64,000 bases of DNA. Source: an uncultured Bacteroidota bacterium. GTDB taxonomy: Bacteria > Bacteroidota > Bacteroidia > Bacteroidales > VadinHA17. The notes under the pieces are model-generated. The model made no database searches, was not told the origin of the DNA, and was given only the letters and a program-made list of their open reading frames with translations. Positions 53,833-62,875 of the stretch are shown here, piece after piece (positions within the stretch are counted from its first letter, which is position 1; each line of letters begins with the position of its first letter). Both the position numbers and the translations under genes were made by a program. Where the stretch lies: positions 29,291 through 93,290 of the forward strand of contig CAIJYD010000069.1 in NCBI GenBank assembly GCA_903824785.1. Direction: 5' to 3'.

Positions 53833-55773
53833 TTAAAATGCAATTTCTTTTTTTATTTCAGAGTTTATAAAACTCACAAATTCATCAATTTTCATACTCC
53901 CTTTATCACCCTCACCTTGTTTACGGACAGCAATTGTTCCGTCTTCAATCTCTTTTTCACCAATGATAAGAAGGTATGGAATCTTCTTTAATTCATTATC
54001 CCTGATCTTCTTACCTATCTTTTCGCTTCTTTCGTCAATCAGTGTGCAAATATCGGAATTATTTAGAATTTCCAAAACTTTTCCTGCATAATCATTATAT
54101 TTTTCACTTATCGGCAATATTACTGCTTTTTCAGGAGCAAGCCAGAGCGGAAATTTACCTGAAGTATTCTCAATAAGAACTGCCACGAACCGCTCCATTG
54201 ATCCGAATACTGTCCGGTGTATCATAACCGGCCGGTGTTTCTGATTATCATTTCCATTGTAGGTAAGATCGAACCTTTCAGGAAGGTTATAATCGACTTG
54301 TATTGTGCCGAGTTGCCATTTTCTTCCGATGGCATCTTTCACCATAAAATCGAGTTTCGGTCCATAGAAAGCTGCCTCGCCGGTAACTACTGTTGTCTCA
54401 AGGTTTTTCTCTGCGGCTGCTTCAATAATATCCCGTTCTGCACGTTCCCAGTTTTCATCAGAACCAATGTACTTTTGTTTGTTTTCAGGGTCACGCAATG
54501 AGACCTGTGCGGTAAAATCATTGAAATTAAGGATCCTGAATACGTATAAAATAAGGTCTATTATGCTTTTGAACTCATCCCGGAGCTGATCGGGTCTGCA
54601 AAAATGATGCGCATCATCCTGTGTAAAACTTCTTACTCTGGTGAGTCCGTGTAATTCACCACTCTGTTCATATCTGTAAACGGTTCCGAACTCAGCCATC
54701 CTGAGAGGCATATCTTTGTACGAGTGTGGTGTAGCATTGTAAATTTCACAGTGATGAGGGCAGTTCATTGGTTTGAGCATAAACTGCTCCCCTTCCTGAG
54801 GGGTTGAAATGGGTTGAAATGAGTCGGCCCCGTATTTTTCGAAATGGCCTGAGGTCTTATAAAGATTAACATTTCCGATATGTGGGGTAGTTACAATCTT
54901 GTAGCCTCTTTTTCTGAGAACCCCTGTGAGAAAAGTAATTAAGTTCTGCCTGATATCTGAACCTTTCGGCAGCCATAATGGAAGCCCCATTCCAACTTTT
55001 GGTGAGAATGTAAACAGTTCAAGCTCCTTTCCGATTCTCCGGTGATCTCTTCTTTTTGCCTCTTCAAGAAATACAAGATATTCATCAAGAAGCTTTTGTT
55101 TAGGGTACGTAATGCCGTAAATTCTCGTAAGCATTTTACGCTTCTCGTTTCCTCTCCAGTAAGCTCCGGCAACGCTTAAAAGCTTTATTGCCTTTACCGG
55201 TTCTGTTGATGGGAGATGGGGTCCCCTGCAGAGATCAGTAAAATTTCCCTGTGTATATAATGTAATTGTTCCGTCAACCAGGTCACTGATAAGCTCAGTT
55301 TTGTATTCATCACCTTTTTTTGAAAAGAGTTCCATTGCCTCTTCTTTGGAGACATCTCTTCTGCTGTAAGTCAGGTTCATAGCTGCAAGCTCCTTCATCC
55401 TGTTTTCAATTGTAAGAAGGTCTGCTTCGGTGATCACATTTCCTTCTCCCGGATCAACATCGTAATAAAAGCCATTTTCTATCGAGGGACCAATTCCAAA
55501 CTTCATACCTGGGTATAACGACTGCAAAGCTTCTGCCATAAGATGAGCGGAAGAGTGCCAGAAGGCATGTTTTGCGGCATCATCTTCCCACTTGTGAAGC
55601 TTGAGAGTTGCATCTGTTTCAAGTGGTCTTGCCAGATCCATTATCTCACCGTTTACTGTTGCAGCGTACACCTCTTTTGCCAGCCTTGGACTTATCAGCT
55701 CTGCGATTTCGAGACTGCTGATTCCTTTCTTATACTCCCTTGCTGATCCGTCAGGAAAAGTTATCTTTATCAT
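53833..55773 (-). CDS. thrS: Threonyl-tRNA synthetase
   Basis: 646 residues. Charges tRNA-Thr. TGS domain at about 1-60; the editing domain has [20 protein letters not shown] (about 73-92), [18 protein letters not shown] and the later [20 protein letters not shown]. The class II catalytic core shows [35 protein letters not shown] and [16 protein letters not shown]; the anticodon-binding domain ends the protein (about 545-640). Heads the thrS-infC-rpmI-rplT operon. An exact -7 element (55800-55807) lies 27 bases upstream. Confidence 0.98.
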   Translation of the reverse strand: MIKITFPDGSAREYKKGISSLEIAELISPRLAKEVYAATVNGEIMDLARPLETDATLKLHKWEDDAAKHAFWHSSAHLMAEALQSLYPGMKFGIGPSIENGFYYDVDPGEGNVITEADLLTIENRMKELAAMNLTYSRRDVSKEEAMELFSKKGDEYKTELISDLVDGTITLYTQGNFTDLCRGPHLPSTEPVKAIKLLSVAGAYWRGNEKRKMLTRIYGITYPKQKLLDEYLVFLEEAKRRDHRRIGKELELFTFSPKVGMGLPLWLPKGSDIRQNLITFLTGVLRKRGYKIVTTPHIGNVNLYKTSGHFEKYGADSFQPISTPQEGEQFMLKPMNCPHHCEIYNATPHSYKDMPLRMAEFGTVYRYEQSGELHGLTRVRSFTQDDAHHFCRPDQLRDEFKSIIDLILYVFRILNFNDFTAQVSLRDPENKQKYIGSDENWERAERDIIEAAAEKNLETTVVTGEAAFYGPKLDFMVKDAIGRKWQLGTIQVDYNLPERFDLTYNGNDNQKHRPVMIHRTVFGSMERFVAVLIENTSGKFPLWLAPEKAVILPISEKYNDYAGKVLEILNNSDICTLIDERSEKIGKKIRDNELKKIPYLLIIGEKEIEDGTIAVRKQGEGDKGSMKIDEFVSFINSEIKKEIAF

Positions 55774-55799
55774 TCTGAGCGCTTCTTTTTATTGGAGTG

Positions 55800-55807
55800 C
55801 AAAGATA
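55800..55807 (-). promoter_or_regulatory. Promoter of thrS-infC-rpmI-rplT, -7 element
   Basis: Minus-strand TATCTTTG, exact TAnnTTTG match, 27-34 bases before the thrS ATG. Confidence 0.55.
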
Positions 55808-56035
55808 ATTATAATTTTTAATTTTGTTGATCAAAAAAGGTTATCGATCAGTATCAAATGAATAATAGCCGGAAGTCAGGTCATTAGTTCGCGGGTCCTT
55901 TTCCATTTTTCGGATAATGGCTGAGTACCTTGAAGTTATCCTGATTTTATTATCATTTATTTGTAAAGATTGAGTTTAGTTAAAAAATGGCACGTATTTT
56001 GAAATTGTAATTACAGACAATTAATTCTGAAAAAA

Positions 56036-56785
56036 ATGAAAAGGATATTTTACCTGATTCTTGCTCTTCCTCTGTTTATCAGCTCATGCGAGTCGACTCC
56101 CGAGTCATATTTTACTGCCGACACAATTGAACCTGAAGTCGGACAAAAGATCCTGTTTAACAATGAATCGCACAATGCCTCGAAATACGAATGGGATTTC
56201 GGTGACGGGTTTGTCTCCAACGAGGCAAATCCTGTCCATATTTATACCGGAACGGGAACCTACACAGTTGTTCTGATAGTAACCTCAAAGAACGGACAGG
56301 AAGATGAATCATCACTTACGGTTACGGTAATGATACCAACACTTCTTGAGATTGAGGTTCTGGAATGGGGGACATATAAAACCATTGCTGGTGCAAGCAT
56401 AATTCTTTACCCGTCAATATCCAACTGGGAGGCTCAGACCAATAAGGCAGTCGAAGGTTTTACCGATAGTGATGGAGTGACAGTCTTTTCCGGACTCAAT
56501 CCAATAGTCTATTACGTTGATGTCTGGGAAGCGACCCACGATAATTATCAACTTGCAAGTGAGGATGTAGGGTTTATCAGGACCCCGGAGATATTACCCC
56601 ATAAGATAAACAGGTTTGTCGCCTGGGTGGATATTGTTCAGCATACCAAAGGAACAGCAAGAACAACCCGTGATGTTATTGTTAAAAAGATTGAAAGAAA
56701 AGCCATTGATATTGAACTACCTGTGATAAAAACAGATTCTGACAACTGGCAGGATCTATTAAACCGCAGCATTAAAATAAATTAA
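56036..56785 (+). CDS. PKD-domain lipoprotein
   Basis: 249 residues. The lipoprotein signal ends at LFISSCESTPE (Cys 18). One PKD domain spans about 25-103 with the hallmark NASKYEWDFGDGFVSNEANP and YTGTGTYTVVLIVTSKNGQ. The remaining part (about 105-249) contains a beta-sandwich that resembles a carboxypeptidase-regulatory or Cna-B-like fold (VEGFTDSDGVTVFSGLNP) and is otherwise unrecognised. Probably a surface-anchored adhesion or scaffold protein. Transcribed alone; convergent with the SGNH hydrolase gene 38 bases away. Confidence 0.85.
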   Translation: MKRIFYLILALPLFISSCESTPESYFTADTIEPEVGQKILFNNESHNASKYEWDFGDGFVSNEANPVHIYTGTGTYTVVLIVTSKNGQEDESSLTVTVMIPTLLEIEVLEWGTYKTIAGASIILYPSISNWEAQTNKAVEGFTDSDGVTVFSGLNPIVYYVDVWEATHDNYQLASEDVGFIRTPEILPHKINRFVAWVDIVQHTKGTARTTRDVIVKKIERKAIDIELPVIKTDSDNWQDLLNRSIKIN

Positions 56786-56823
56786 TAAAAAGCAAAGATT
56801 CAGCTGTTTAAATAACTCTAAGG

Positions 56824-57516
56824 CTATTTTTTTTCCAGAACTTTATCCAATTCTTTCTTAATTAACTCACGCCATACAGCATACCCTTTTTCGGAAAGAT
56901 GAAGCTTGTCGGCCCTGAAAAGCTCATCTATTGGCTTGCCGCTCTCATTGAGAAATGCATAATCTGTTTTTATAAAGTAGGTATCCTCGTGTTTTTCGCA
57001 GAAATTTTTAATAAGATCATTCCCTTTCATAACCTCCGGCCATACTTTCCACCGCGATACCGTTGGAGTTATTGCTATCCAGAAAACAGGAGTTTCCCTG
57101 TGAGTTCTGCGAATTGTCCGGTACACACTGCGGAACATTGCAGCCACCTCCTCCGGACTTTTATCCGTATCTCCTCCGGTAATATCATTGGCGATGAAGA
57201 TTACTATTGCCTGGCAGGGGTGAGGGTCGAATATGCGACGGGCATAAACAACAAAATCACTTAGTTTTGCACCTCCGTAGCCACGATGTATTACAGAATA
57301 TGGAGCCATATCCTGTGCAAGATTTGTCCATAACAGGATACTTGAGCTTCCTGCAAAAATAATTGCATCATCTGGATACTTCTCACTTTTATCCAGCTCT
57401 TCGAATTTCTGAATCACAGGTTCCCATGCCTGAACCTCAGGGACATTCTGATATTTTCTGATAGGAGAGCAGGAGAGTAGCAAACAGGAGACCAAAAGAA
57501 GTAAATACTTTCGCAT
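56824..57516 (-). CDS. SGNH/GDSL-type esterase lipoprotein
   Basis: 230 residues. The lipoprotein signal ends at LLLSCSPIR (Cys 16). The catalytic Ser is in AIIFAGSSSILLWTNLAQDM (about 57), block II Gly in HRGYGGAKLSD, block III in IVIFIANDITGG (Asn), and the Asp-His pair in ADKLHLSEKGYAVW. Likely removes acyl groups, such as acetyl esters, from carbohydrates or lipids at the cell surface. It has its own exact -7 promoter element at 57540-57547, facing that of the divergent APC permease gene. Confidence 0.92.
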   Translation of the reverse strand: MRKYLLLLVSCLLLSCSPIRKYQNVPEVQAWEPVIQKFEELDKSEKYPDDAIIFAGSSSILLWTNLAQDMAPYSVIHRGYGGAKLSDFVVYARRIFDPHPCQAIVIFIANDITGGDTDKSPEEVAAMFRSVYRTIRRTHRETPVFWIAITPTVSRWKVWPEVMKGNDLIKNFCEKHEDTYFIKTDYAFLNESGKPIDELFRADKLHLSEKGYAVWRELIKKELDKVLEKK

Positions 57517-57539
57517 ATCGTATATTTTAGTTTAAGATT

Positions 57540-57547
57540 CAAAAATA
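57540..57547 (-). promoter_or_regulatory. Promoter of the SGNH hydrolase gene, -7 element
   Basis: Minus-strand TATTTTTG, exact TAnnTTTG match, 23 bases before the ATG at 57516. Confidence 0.5.
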
Positions 57548-57591
57548 CATTTTACTTGAGGTTATTGTAATTTATTTTACAAAAAAAAAGT

Positions 57592-57599
57592 TACGTTTG
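57592..57599 (+). promoter_or_regulatory. Promoter of the APC permease gene, -7 element
   Basis: TACGTTTG, exact TAnnTTTG match, 39 bases before the ATG at 57639. Divergent from the SGNH promoter 44 bases away. Confidence 0.5.
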
Positions 57600-57638
57600 T
57601 AATAATTATGCTTTAAAACCAACCTTCATACAAATCAA

Positions 57639-59234
57639 ATGTTAAAAAGCCGGCTATTTGTCACAAAACCACTTCCTCAGTTATTCAGCGAATCAAAAGA
57701 AACGGGTGATCTGAAAAGAACTCTTACTCCTCTGAATCTGACAACTCTGGGTATAGGTGCTATTATTGGTGCAGGAATTTTTGTTCTTACCGGTCAGGCT
57801 GCTGCACAATATGCCGGACCAGGTATTGTTCTCTCCTTTATTATTTCCGGACTGGCCTGTGGCTTTGCAGGTTTATGTTATGCGGAATTTGCATCGATGA
57901 TACCAATAGCGGGAAGCGCTTACACCTATTCATATGCTACTCTGGGTGAATTTCTGGCCTGGATAATCGGATGGGATCTTATACTCGAATACCTTTTTGC
58001 AGCTTCTACAGTGGCAGTGGGCTGGTCGGGCTATGTTGTAAGTTTTCTGAAAGATCTTAACATTTTCATACCCCCTCAGTTTACAGGTGCTACCGGCTCT
58101 GTGCTGGTGAATGTCCCCGATATGGGGTGGAAGCCTCTTACTGATGCATTTGCGCAGACACTTGCATCATCCGGAATTCAGGTTGACTCACTGGCTCATG
58201 TAACCTGCGTTCTGAATATCCCTGCCATGTTTATAGTGGCTCTCTTATCGACACTCCTGGTGATAGGAATAAGAGAATCGGCAAATTTCAATAACATAAT
58301 GGTTATTACCAAAGTATCTGTAATCATCCTTTTTATAGCGATTGGTTTCATGTTTGTTAAATCAATAAACTGGCATCCTTTTATTCCTGTAAATAAAGTT
58401 GAAGCTGCACCGATATCGGATTATGGTTCATTCTGGGGCTGGCTGAAGGCTTACAGTCAGGAATTTGGCAAGTTTGGCATTAGTGGTGTCTTACGCGGGG
58501 CAGGTGTTATCTTTTTCGCATACATTGGGTTTGATGCTGTTTCCACAGCTGCCCAGGAAGCTAAAAATCCTCAGCGCGATATGCCTATAGGTATTCTTGG
58601 CTCTCTCGGTATCTCTACTGTTTTATATATTCTTGTTGCAATTGTTCTCACCGGTATCGTAAGCTATACTGCACTGAATGTTGCCGATCCGGTTGCTGTT
58701 GGCGTTGATGCGATGGGTAAAGGAATGTATTGGCTGAGACCTATTGTAAAAATTGCAGCAATTGCCGGACTTAGTTCGGTTATCCTGGTTATGCTTCTGG
58801 GACAGCCGCGGATCTTTTATTCGATGTCGAAAGACGGTTTATTGCCTCCTGTCTTCTCTAAGGTTCATCCAAAATTCAAAACTCCTTATATCAGTACGAT
58901 AATAACCGGTTCAATTGCAATGATTATTGCAGGGGTACTGCCAATTGGCATACTCGGTGAACTGGTTTCAATAGGCACTCTTCTTGCTTTTATTATAGTT
59001 TGTATCAGTGTTATTGTGCTGAGAAAAAAGAAACCGGATATAGAACGTCCGTTTAGGACACCATGGGTTCCTCTGGTACCGATCCTGGGTGCATCGATCT
59101 GTTTCATTCAGATGGCAGCTCTTCCCCTTGATACGTGGCTCAGGCTTATTATCTGGATGGCTATCGGTTTTGCCATCTATTTCTTTTATGGGATAAAGCA
59201 TAGCAAAATACAGCAGGACAAGACTGAAGAGTAG
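57639..59234 (+). CDS. APC-family amino acid permease (cationic amino acid transporter-like)
   Basis: 531 residues with 12 or more membrane helices. Helix 1 has the substrate-binding break LTTLGIGAIIGAGIFVLTGQ (about 31-50), and helix 3 and the following loop show YAEFASMIPIAGSAYTYSYA. FFAYIGFDAVSTAAQEAKNP (about 292-311) and GQPRIFYSMSKDGLLPPVFS are characteristic of the CAT subgroup. It imports amino acids across the inner membrane, driven by ion gradient or exchange. The substrate is not settled; the lysA-lysC neighbourhood makes a basic amino acid possible but is weak evidence. Confidence 0.93.
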   Translation: MLKSRLFVTKPLPQLFSESKETGDLKRTLTPLNLTTLGIGAIIGAGIFVLTGQAAAQYAGPGIVLSFIISGLACGFAGLCYAEFASMIPIAGSAYTYSYATLGEFLAWIIGWDLILEYLFAASTVAVGWSGYVVSFLKDLNIFIPPQFTGATGSVLVNVPDMGWKPLTDAFAQTLASSGIQVDSLAHVTCVLNIPAMFIVALLSTLLVIGIRESANFNNIMVITKVSVIILFIAIGFMFVKSINWHPFIPVNKVEAAPISDYGSFWGWLKAYSQEFGKFGISGVLRGAGVIFFAYIGFDAVSTAAQEAKNPQRDMPIGILGSLGISTVLYILVAIVLTGIVSYTALNVADPVAVGVDAMGKGMYWLRPIVKIAAIAGLSSVILVMLLGQPRIFYSMSKDGLLPPVFSKVHPKFKTPYISTIITGSIAMIIAGVLPIGILGELVSIGTLLAFIIVCISVIVLRKKKPDIERPFRTPWVPLVPILGASICFIQMAALPLDTWLRLIIWMAIGFAIYFFYGIKHSKIQQDKTEE

Positions 59235-59265
59235 TCCTGAGCAGTGTTGCCTGAAAACTTAAAGT

Positions 59266-60414
59266 TTAAATTTCGTCAGAAAAAATAGCAGGAGCAAGGT
59301 CTCTGAGATTATATCTCGAGGCCATTGCTTCTCCATAAGCACCTGCCGACCGTATGGCAATAATATCACCCCGGCGGGTTTCAGGTAGTTCGATATACTT
59401 CGCAAAAGTATCAGACGATTCACATACAGGTCCGACAACATCATACCGGTAAATACTTCCATTTGATGAAAGGTTCTCAATTTTATGGTGAGCCTGATAA
59501 AGTGCGGGCCTTATGAGATCGGTCATTCCGGCATCTATTATTGCGAAAAGAGTATTGCTTCCATTTTTAATGAACAGTACTTTTGAAATAAGGCTTCCGC
59601 ATTGCCCTGTTATGGCACGACCCGGCTCAATATGCAGCTTTTGTCCCGGTAACAGGTGTATGAACTCGTTCAGAAGCGAAAAATACTCACGGATAAGAGG
59701 GGCTTTTTCAGGATTCTCATAATCAATCCCAAGGCCGCCTCCGACATTAATAATCTCTAAATCAATACTTCGGGAGGTAAACCATTCCTGCAATTCATTT
59801 ATACGGGAGCAAAGGCTTTTAAATACCGACATTCTGGTAATCTGCGAGCCGATATGAAAATGCATGCCGATGAGCTTTATGTTTTTAAGTGAAGATAATT
59901 TTTTTATCACTTCATCAAGTTCCCAGGTATTTATCCCGAATTTACTCTCCTCAATTCCGGTGGTAATATACTTATGTGTATGGGCTTCAATATATGGATT
60001 GATCCTTAAGGCAATCTTTGCCGTCTTATTTTGTATTGACGCTAAATGATCAATAACTTCCATTTCAGGTATTGATTCACAGTTGAAACAAAAAATATCT
60101 GCGTTTAAAGCTGCTGAAATATCCCTGTCGGTTTTTCCAACGCCGGCAAAAACAATCTCGGAAGGAGGGAACCCGGCAGTGATTGCAGCGGCTATCTCAT
60201 TCCAGCTGACGCAATCTGCACCTAATCCATACGATGAAATGATTTTCAGGATTCGCGAATTATGATTGGCCTTTACAGCATAATGAACTTTAAACCCCGA
60301 TTGTTTTGTCTCCTTTTTTACAATGTCAAGGGTAGCCTCTAATACATCAAGATCGTAGTAATAGAAAGGAGTTGGAATATCCCTGAACTTTTCCAGCGTA
60401 TTTTTATCGATCAT
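59266..60414 (-). CDS. lysA: Diaminopimelate decarboxylase
   Basis: 382 residues. PLP enzyme that turns meso-diaminopimelate into lysine, the last step of the pathway. The PLP lysine is K48 in FKVHYAVKANHNSRILKI. Further motifs are FGINTWELDEVIKKL, the His in LIGMHFHIGSQI, the glycine-rich phosphate site EIINVGGGLGIDY, and the dimer-site Cys in VVGPVCESSDTFAK. Normal length for the family. Its ATG lies 1 base after the lysC stop, so it forms an operon with lysC and shares its leader. Confidence 0.96.
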   Translation of the reverse strand: MIDKNTLEKFRDIPTPFYYYDLDVLEATLDIVKKETKQSGFKVHYAVKANHNSRILKIISSYGLGADCVSWNEIAAAITAGFPPSEIVFAGVGKTDRDISAALNADIFCFNCESIPEMEVIDHLASIQNKTAKIALRINPYIEAHTHKYITTGIEESKFGINTWELDEVIKKLSSLKNIKLIGMHFHIGSQITRMSVFKSLCSRINELQEWFTSRSIDLEIINVGGGLGIDYENPEKAPLIREYFSLLNEFIHLLPGQKLHIEPGRAITGQCGSLISKVLFIKNGSNTLFAIIDAGMTDLIRPALYQAHHKIENLSSNGSIYRYDVVGPVCESSDTFAKYIELPETRRGDIIAIRSAGAYGEAMASRYNLRDLAPAIFSDEI

Positions 60415-60415
60415 T

Positions 60416-61732
60416 TCACTGATTAAAAAGATGTTTGCTTAGTAATTTGAGAGCTTTAATTTTGTCTGTTGTATCAATCAGAAGAGAGAGACTGTTCGGA
60501 CTCCCGCCATATGAAATCATCTTGAGCGGGATTGTATTCAGGGCCTCAAATATTTCAGGGGCTGAGCCGGTGCGCTGTGTACGGAAGTCTCCGACAACAC
60601 AGACAATTGTCTGGTTCTCTTCAACTTCAACAGAACCAAGCTCTTTCAGGTCTTTGGCTATCTGATTAATATACTGGGAATTATCGATAGTAATAGAGAC
60701 GGCAACTTCCGATGTGGTAATCATATCAATAGGTGTCCGGTAAGCTTCAAATATCTCGAATACCTTTCTCAGGAATCCATAAGCCATAAGCATTCTGTCT
60801 GATCTTATCCTGATAACCGATATTCCATCTTTTGCAGCAACAGCTTTATAATCCTGAAGCTCCGATTCAGAAGTAATAAGAGTTCCGATATCTTCAGGTT
60901 CCATAGTGTTCTTCAGACGAACCGGGATATTTTTTTCGCGGGCCGGATTAACACTTGAAGGGTGCAGGATCTTTGCTCCGAAATAGGCCAGTTCAGCAGC
61001 TTCATCGAAAGACAATTCGCGGATAACGTTTGTTTTGTCAACAAACCTCGGATCGTTATTATGGAAACCGTTTATGTCTGTCCAGATCTGAATTTCCGAA
61101 GCCTTTACAGCTGCACCTATTAATGATGCAGTAAAATCGCTGCCTCCGCGCTTCAGGTTATCAATTTCGCCGTAAGCATTCCGGCAAATAAACCCCTGTG
61201 TGATAATAATATTCTCGGAAACATATTTTTTGAGTTCTCTCCGGATGTTTTCCTTTATATAGAATGCATCAGGTTCTCCGTCTTTATCAATGCGCATGAA
61301 GCATAATGCCGGAAGTAGAACTGCTTTAATATTTTTCTCCTGAAGAAGAAGGTGGAATAATGATGTGGAAATAAGTTCTCCCTGTGCAAGGATTGCTTTT
61401 TCCTGAAGCTTTGTAAATACACTAAGCGTAAAATCCCTGATATACTCAAAATGTGAATCAATCAGTTCATGTCCGCTTTTCCTGAATGCCTCCGTAGCGA
61501 ATAACTCATCAACAACCAGATGATATTTCGCCCTGAGTGCGTCATTCTTCTGCGATGCCTCATTTATATTGTCGGCATATAACAGTTCGGTAATCTCCAC
61601 AAGACTGTTTGTTGTTCCCGACATAGCTGACAAGACTACAATTTTCCTTTCAGAGTCATTTATTAGAGGAATCAATGCTCTCATCCTGTCCGGATTTCCC
61701 ACTGATGTCCCGCCGAATTTCATTATTTTCAT
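60416..61732 (-). CDS. lysC: Aspartate kinase (monofunctional)
   Basis: 438 residues. Phosphorylates aspartate, the first step toward lysine, threonine and methionine. The N-terminus MKIMKFGGTSVGNPDRMRAL holds the ATP-site KFGG; LKRGGSDFTASLIGAAVKAS and the IQIWTDINGFHNNDPRFV aspartate/ATP region follow. Two ACT-type regulatory segments lie at about 310-435 (ISVIRIRSDRMLMAYGFLRK and TIVCVVGD), so feedback inhibition is likely. There is no homoserine dehydrogenase fusion. A promoter, short leader ORF and intrinsic terminator precede it (see findings). Confidence 0.96.
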   Translation of the reverse strand: MKIMKFGGTSVGNPDRMRALIPLINDSERKIVVLSAMSGTTNSLVEITELLYADNINEASQKNDALRAKYHLVVDELFATEAFRKSGHELIDSHFEYIRDFTLSVFTKLQEKAILAQGELISTSLFHLLLQEKNIKAVLLPALCFMRIDKDGEPDAFYIKENIRRELKKYVSENIIITQGFICRNAYGEIDNLKRGGSDFTASLIGAAVKASEIQIWTDINGFHNNDPRFVDKTNVIRELSFDEAAELAYFGAKILHPSSVNPAREKNIPVRLKNTMEPEDIGTLITSESELQDYKAVAAKDGISVIRIRSDRMLMAYGFLRKVFEIFEAYRTPIDMITTSEVAVSITIDNSQYINQIAKDLKELGSVEVEENQTIVCVVGDFRTQRTGSAPEIFEALNTIPLKMISYGGSPNSLSLLIDTTDKIKALKLLSKHLFNQ

Positions 61733-61745
61733 ATAATTTCAATTT

Positions 61746-61773
61746 AAAAAAAAACCTGCATCTTCCTGCAGGT
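61746..61773 (-). terminator. Attenuator terminator directly before lysC
   Basis: Minus-strand hairpin ACCTGCA/TGCAGGT (61767-61773 with 61754-61760), 6-base loop, followed by nine T (last stem T included). It ends 13 bases before the lysC ATG. No other minus-strand gene lies upstream for at least 460 bases, so it can only act on the lysC leader. Confidence 0.75.
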
Positions 61774-61803
61774 CTGTTAAACTTTTATTGATTTCTGATA
61801 GTT

Positions 61804-61875
61804 CTAAAAAGTTATAGCAGGCCTGTAATACAGATGCTTAATACACAATAACAATTTTTTTATCTGCTTGTTCAT
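61804..61875 (-). CDS. Possible lysC leader peptide
   Basis: 23-codon ORF: ATG at 61875, TAG at 61806-61804. The peptide has Lys at positions 3, 6, 7 and 13, three adjacent Leu, and Tyr-Tyr at 16-17. The codons for Tyr-Arg-Pro-Ala contain CAGGCCTGC (61817-61825), which can pair with the 5' arm of the terminator. Position 13-20 bases after the promoter element fits a leader ORF. The regulatory codons are not obvious, so the peptide remains a proposal. Confidence 0.45.
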   Translation of the reverse strand: MNKQIKKLLLCIKHLYYRPAITF

Positions 61876-61893
61876 CTCTTTATTATCAGGATG

Positions 61894-61901
61894 CAAAAAT
61901 A
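61894..61901 (-). promoter_or_regulatory. lysC-lysA promoter, -7 element
   Basis: Minus-strand TATTTTTG, exact TAnnTTTG match; the leader ORF starts 18 bases further downstream. Confidence 0.5.
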
Positions 61902-62105
61902 TACTTTTAATTAATATAGATGATTTATTTGGAATTTTTTTTTAAACATTTCAGATCTGAAAATTTACGCCGGTCACTTAAAAAGCAAAATATTGGGAAA
62001 ACCGGGTAAAGGATAAAGTGTGAACGTCTAAATGGTTGATTAATTCAAGATTATAAGTTTATTCAGCTTTTTTTTAATAACCTCTGTTTTTTTGATTTTT
62101 TTATT

Positions 62106-62113
62106 TATTTTTG
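62106..62113 (+). promoter_or_regulatory. tRNA-Leu pair promoter, -7 element
   Basis: TATTTTTG, exact TAnnTTTG match, 88 bases before the first tRNA. Confidence 0.45.
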
Positions 62114-62201
62114 CAGCCGCTGTCAACAGCATTTTTACAGCAGGTTCTTTTTAAATAAACAGGCGAAACGGATAATGGTCTTATCTTTTTAACCTTATTA
62201 A

Positions 62202-62285
62202 GCCCAGATGGCGAAATTGGTAGACGCGCTAGTTTCAGGGACTAGTGTCAGCAATGATGTGCAGGTTCGAGTCCTGTTCTGGGCA
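62202..62285 (+). tRNA. tRNA-Leu, anticodon CAG
   Basis: 84 bases. The acceptor arm GCCCAGA pairs with TCTGGGC; the anticodon stem CTAGT/ACTAG encloses TTCAGGG, giving anticodon CAG (reads CUG). A long variable arm of class II type and the T-loop TTCGAGT are present. CCA is not encoded. Followed 55 bases later by a second tRNA-Leu of the same acceptor arm. Confidence 0.95.
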
Positions 62286-62340
62286 CAACCTTAAGGTGCA
62301 AAGTGAGGCATCTGTTGAGTTCTTTTTATTTTTTTTATTC

Positions 62341-62424
62341 GCCCAGATGGTGAAATTGGTAGACACGCCAGCTTGAGGGGCTGGTGCTCGCAAGGGTGTG
62401 CAAGTTCGAGTCTTGTTCTGGGCA
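62341..62424 (+). tRNA. tRNA-Leu, anticodon GAG
   Basis: 84 bases, same acceptor arm as the first copy (GCCCAGA/TCTGGGC). The anticodon stem CCAGC/GCTGG encloses TTGAGGG, giving anticodon GAG (reads CUC and CUU). Long variable arm; CCA is not encoded. A terminator follows directly. Confidence 0.95.
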
Positions 62425-62425
62425 C

Positions 62426-62456
62426 AAAAAGAGAGTTAGAAATAGCTCTCTTTTTT
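62426..62456 (+). terminator. Terminator after the tRNA-Leu pair
   Basis: Stem AAAAAGAGAGTTA/TAGCTCTCTTTTT with one G-T pair and a GAAA tetraloop, ending in six T (62451-62456). Directly after the second tRNA. Confidence 0.8.
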
Positions 62457-62653
62457 ATTTACAATCAATGGGTTACATCTGTTACTTTTCTATTGCCTGA
62501 TTTCTCTGGCACGGCCTTTGGTTAGTCTTTAGGAGGTCTTTGAAATTTTTTGTACAGAACATTTTACAATTACGCCATAAAACGGTAATATCCATTTCCC
62601 GTTAATTCACCAGATGCTACAGATAATCATCAAATACCGCCCGTAAAATAATT

Positions 62654-62661
62654 TATATTTG
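62654..62661 (+). promoter_or_regulatory. Possible FISUMP-gene promoter, -7 element
   Basis: TATATTTG, exact TAnnTTTG match. It lies 214 bases upstream of the ATG at 62876, so the link to that gene is uncertain. Confidence 0.3.
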
Positions 62662-62875
62662 GGATTGAAATAATATATTAACTTAACAGTAATTTTTCAT
62701 ACCGTTTGGGGACAATATTTTTTAGGATATCATTTGGGGATTTCAAAGTCAGCTTAATGAATAAGATACATAACTATAAAAAGAGCAATAATTATTGCTT
62801 CATGTATATTAATAATTTGTTGATGTAATAATCAGCTGATTGTTAATAAAATAACAATTGTAAATAAATCTAATT

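Larger units (their letters stand above)
61733..62201. other. 469-base gap between lysC and tRNA-Leu: attenuator leader and tRNA promoter
   Basis: The lysC side carries its leader region (terminator, leader ORF and promoter, 61746-61901). The tRNA side carries an exact -7 element at 62106-62113. The AT-rich middle part (about 61902-62100) shows nothing that I recognise. Confidence 0.6.
62425..62875. other. 451-base gap between tRNA-Leu and the FISUMP gene
   Basis: Contains the tRNA terminator (62426-62456), an exact -7 element TATATTTG at 62654-62661 that would give the FISUMP gene a long leader of about 210 bases, and two copies of TTTGGGGA 28 bases apart (62705 and 62733). No ORF or RNA gene is evident. 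Confidence 0.55.

Noticed and set aside
61740..61900. Lysine riboswitch before lysC
   Set aside because: The leader is only about 155 nt and AT-rich, and I cannot fit the five-helix lysine aptamer core. The attenuator with a leader ORF fits better.
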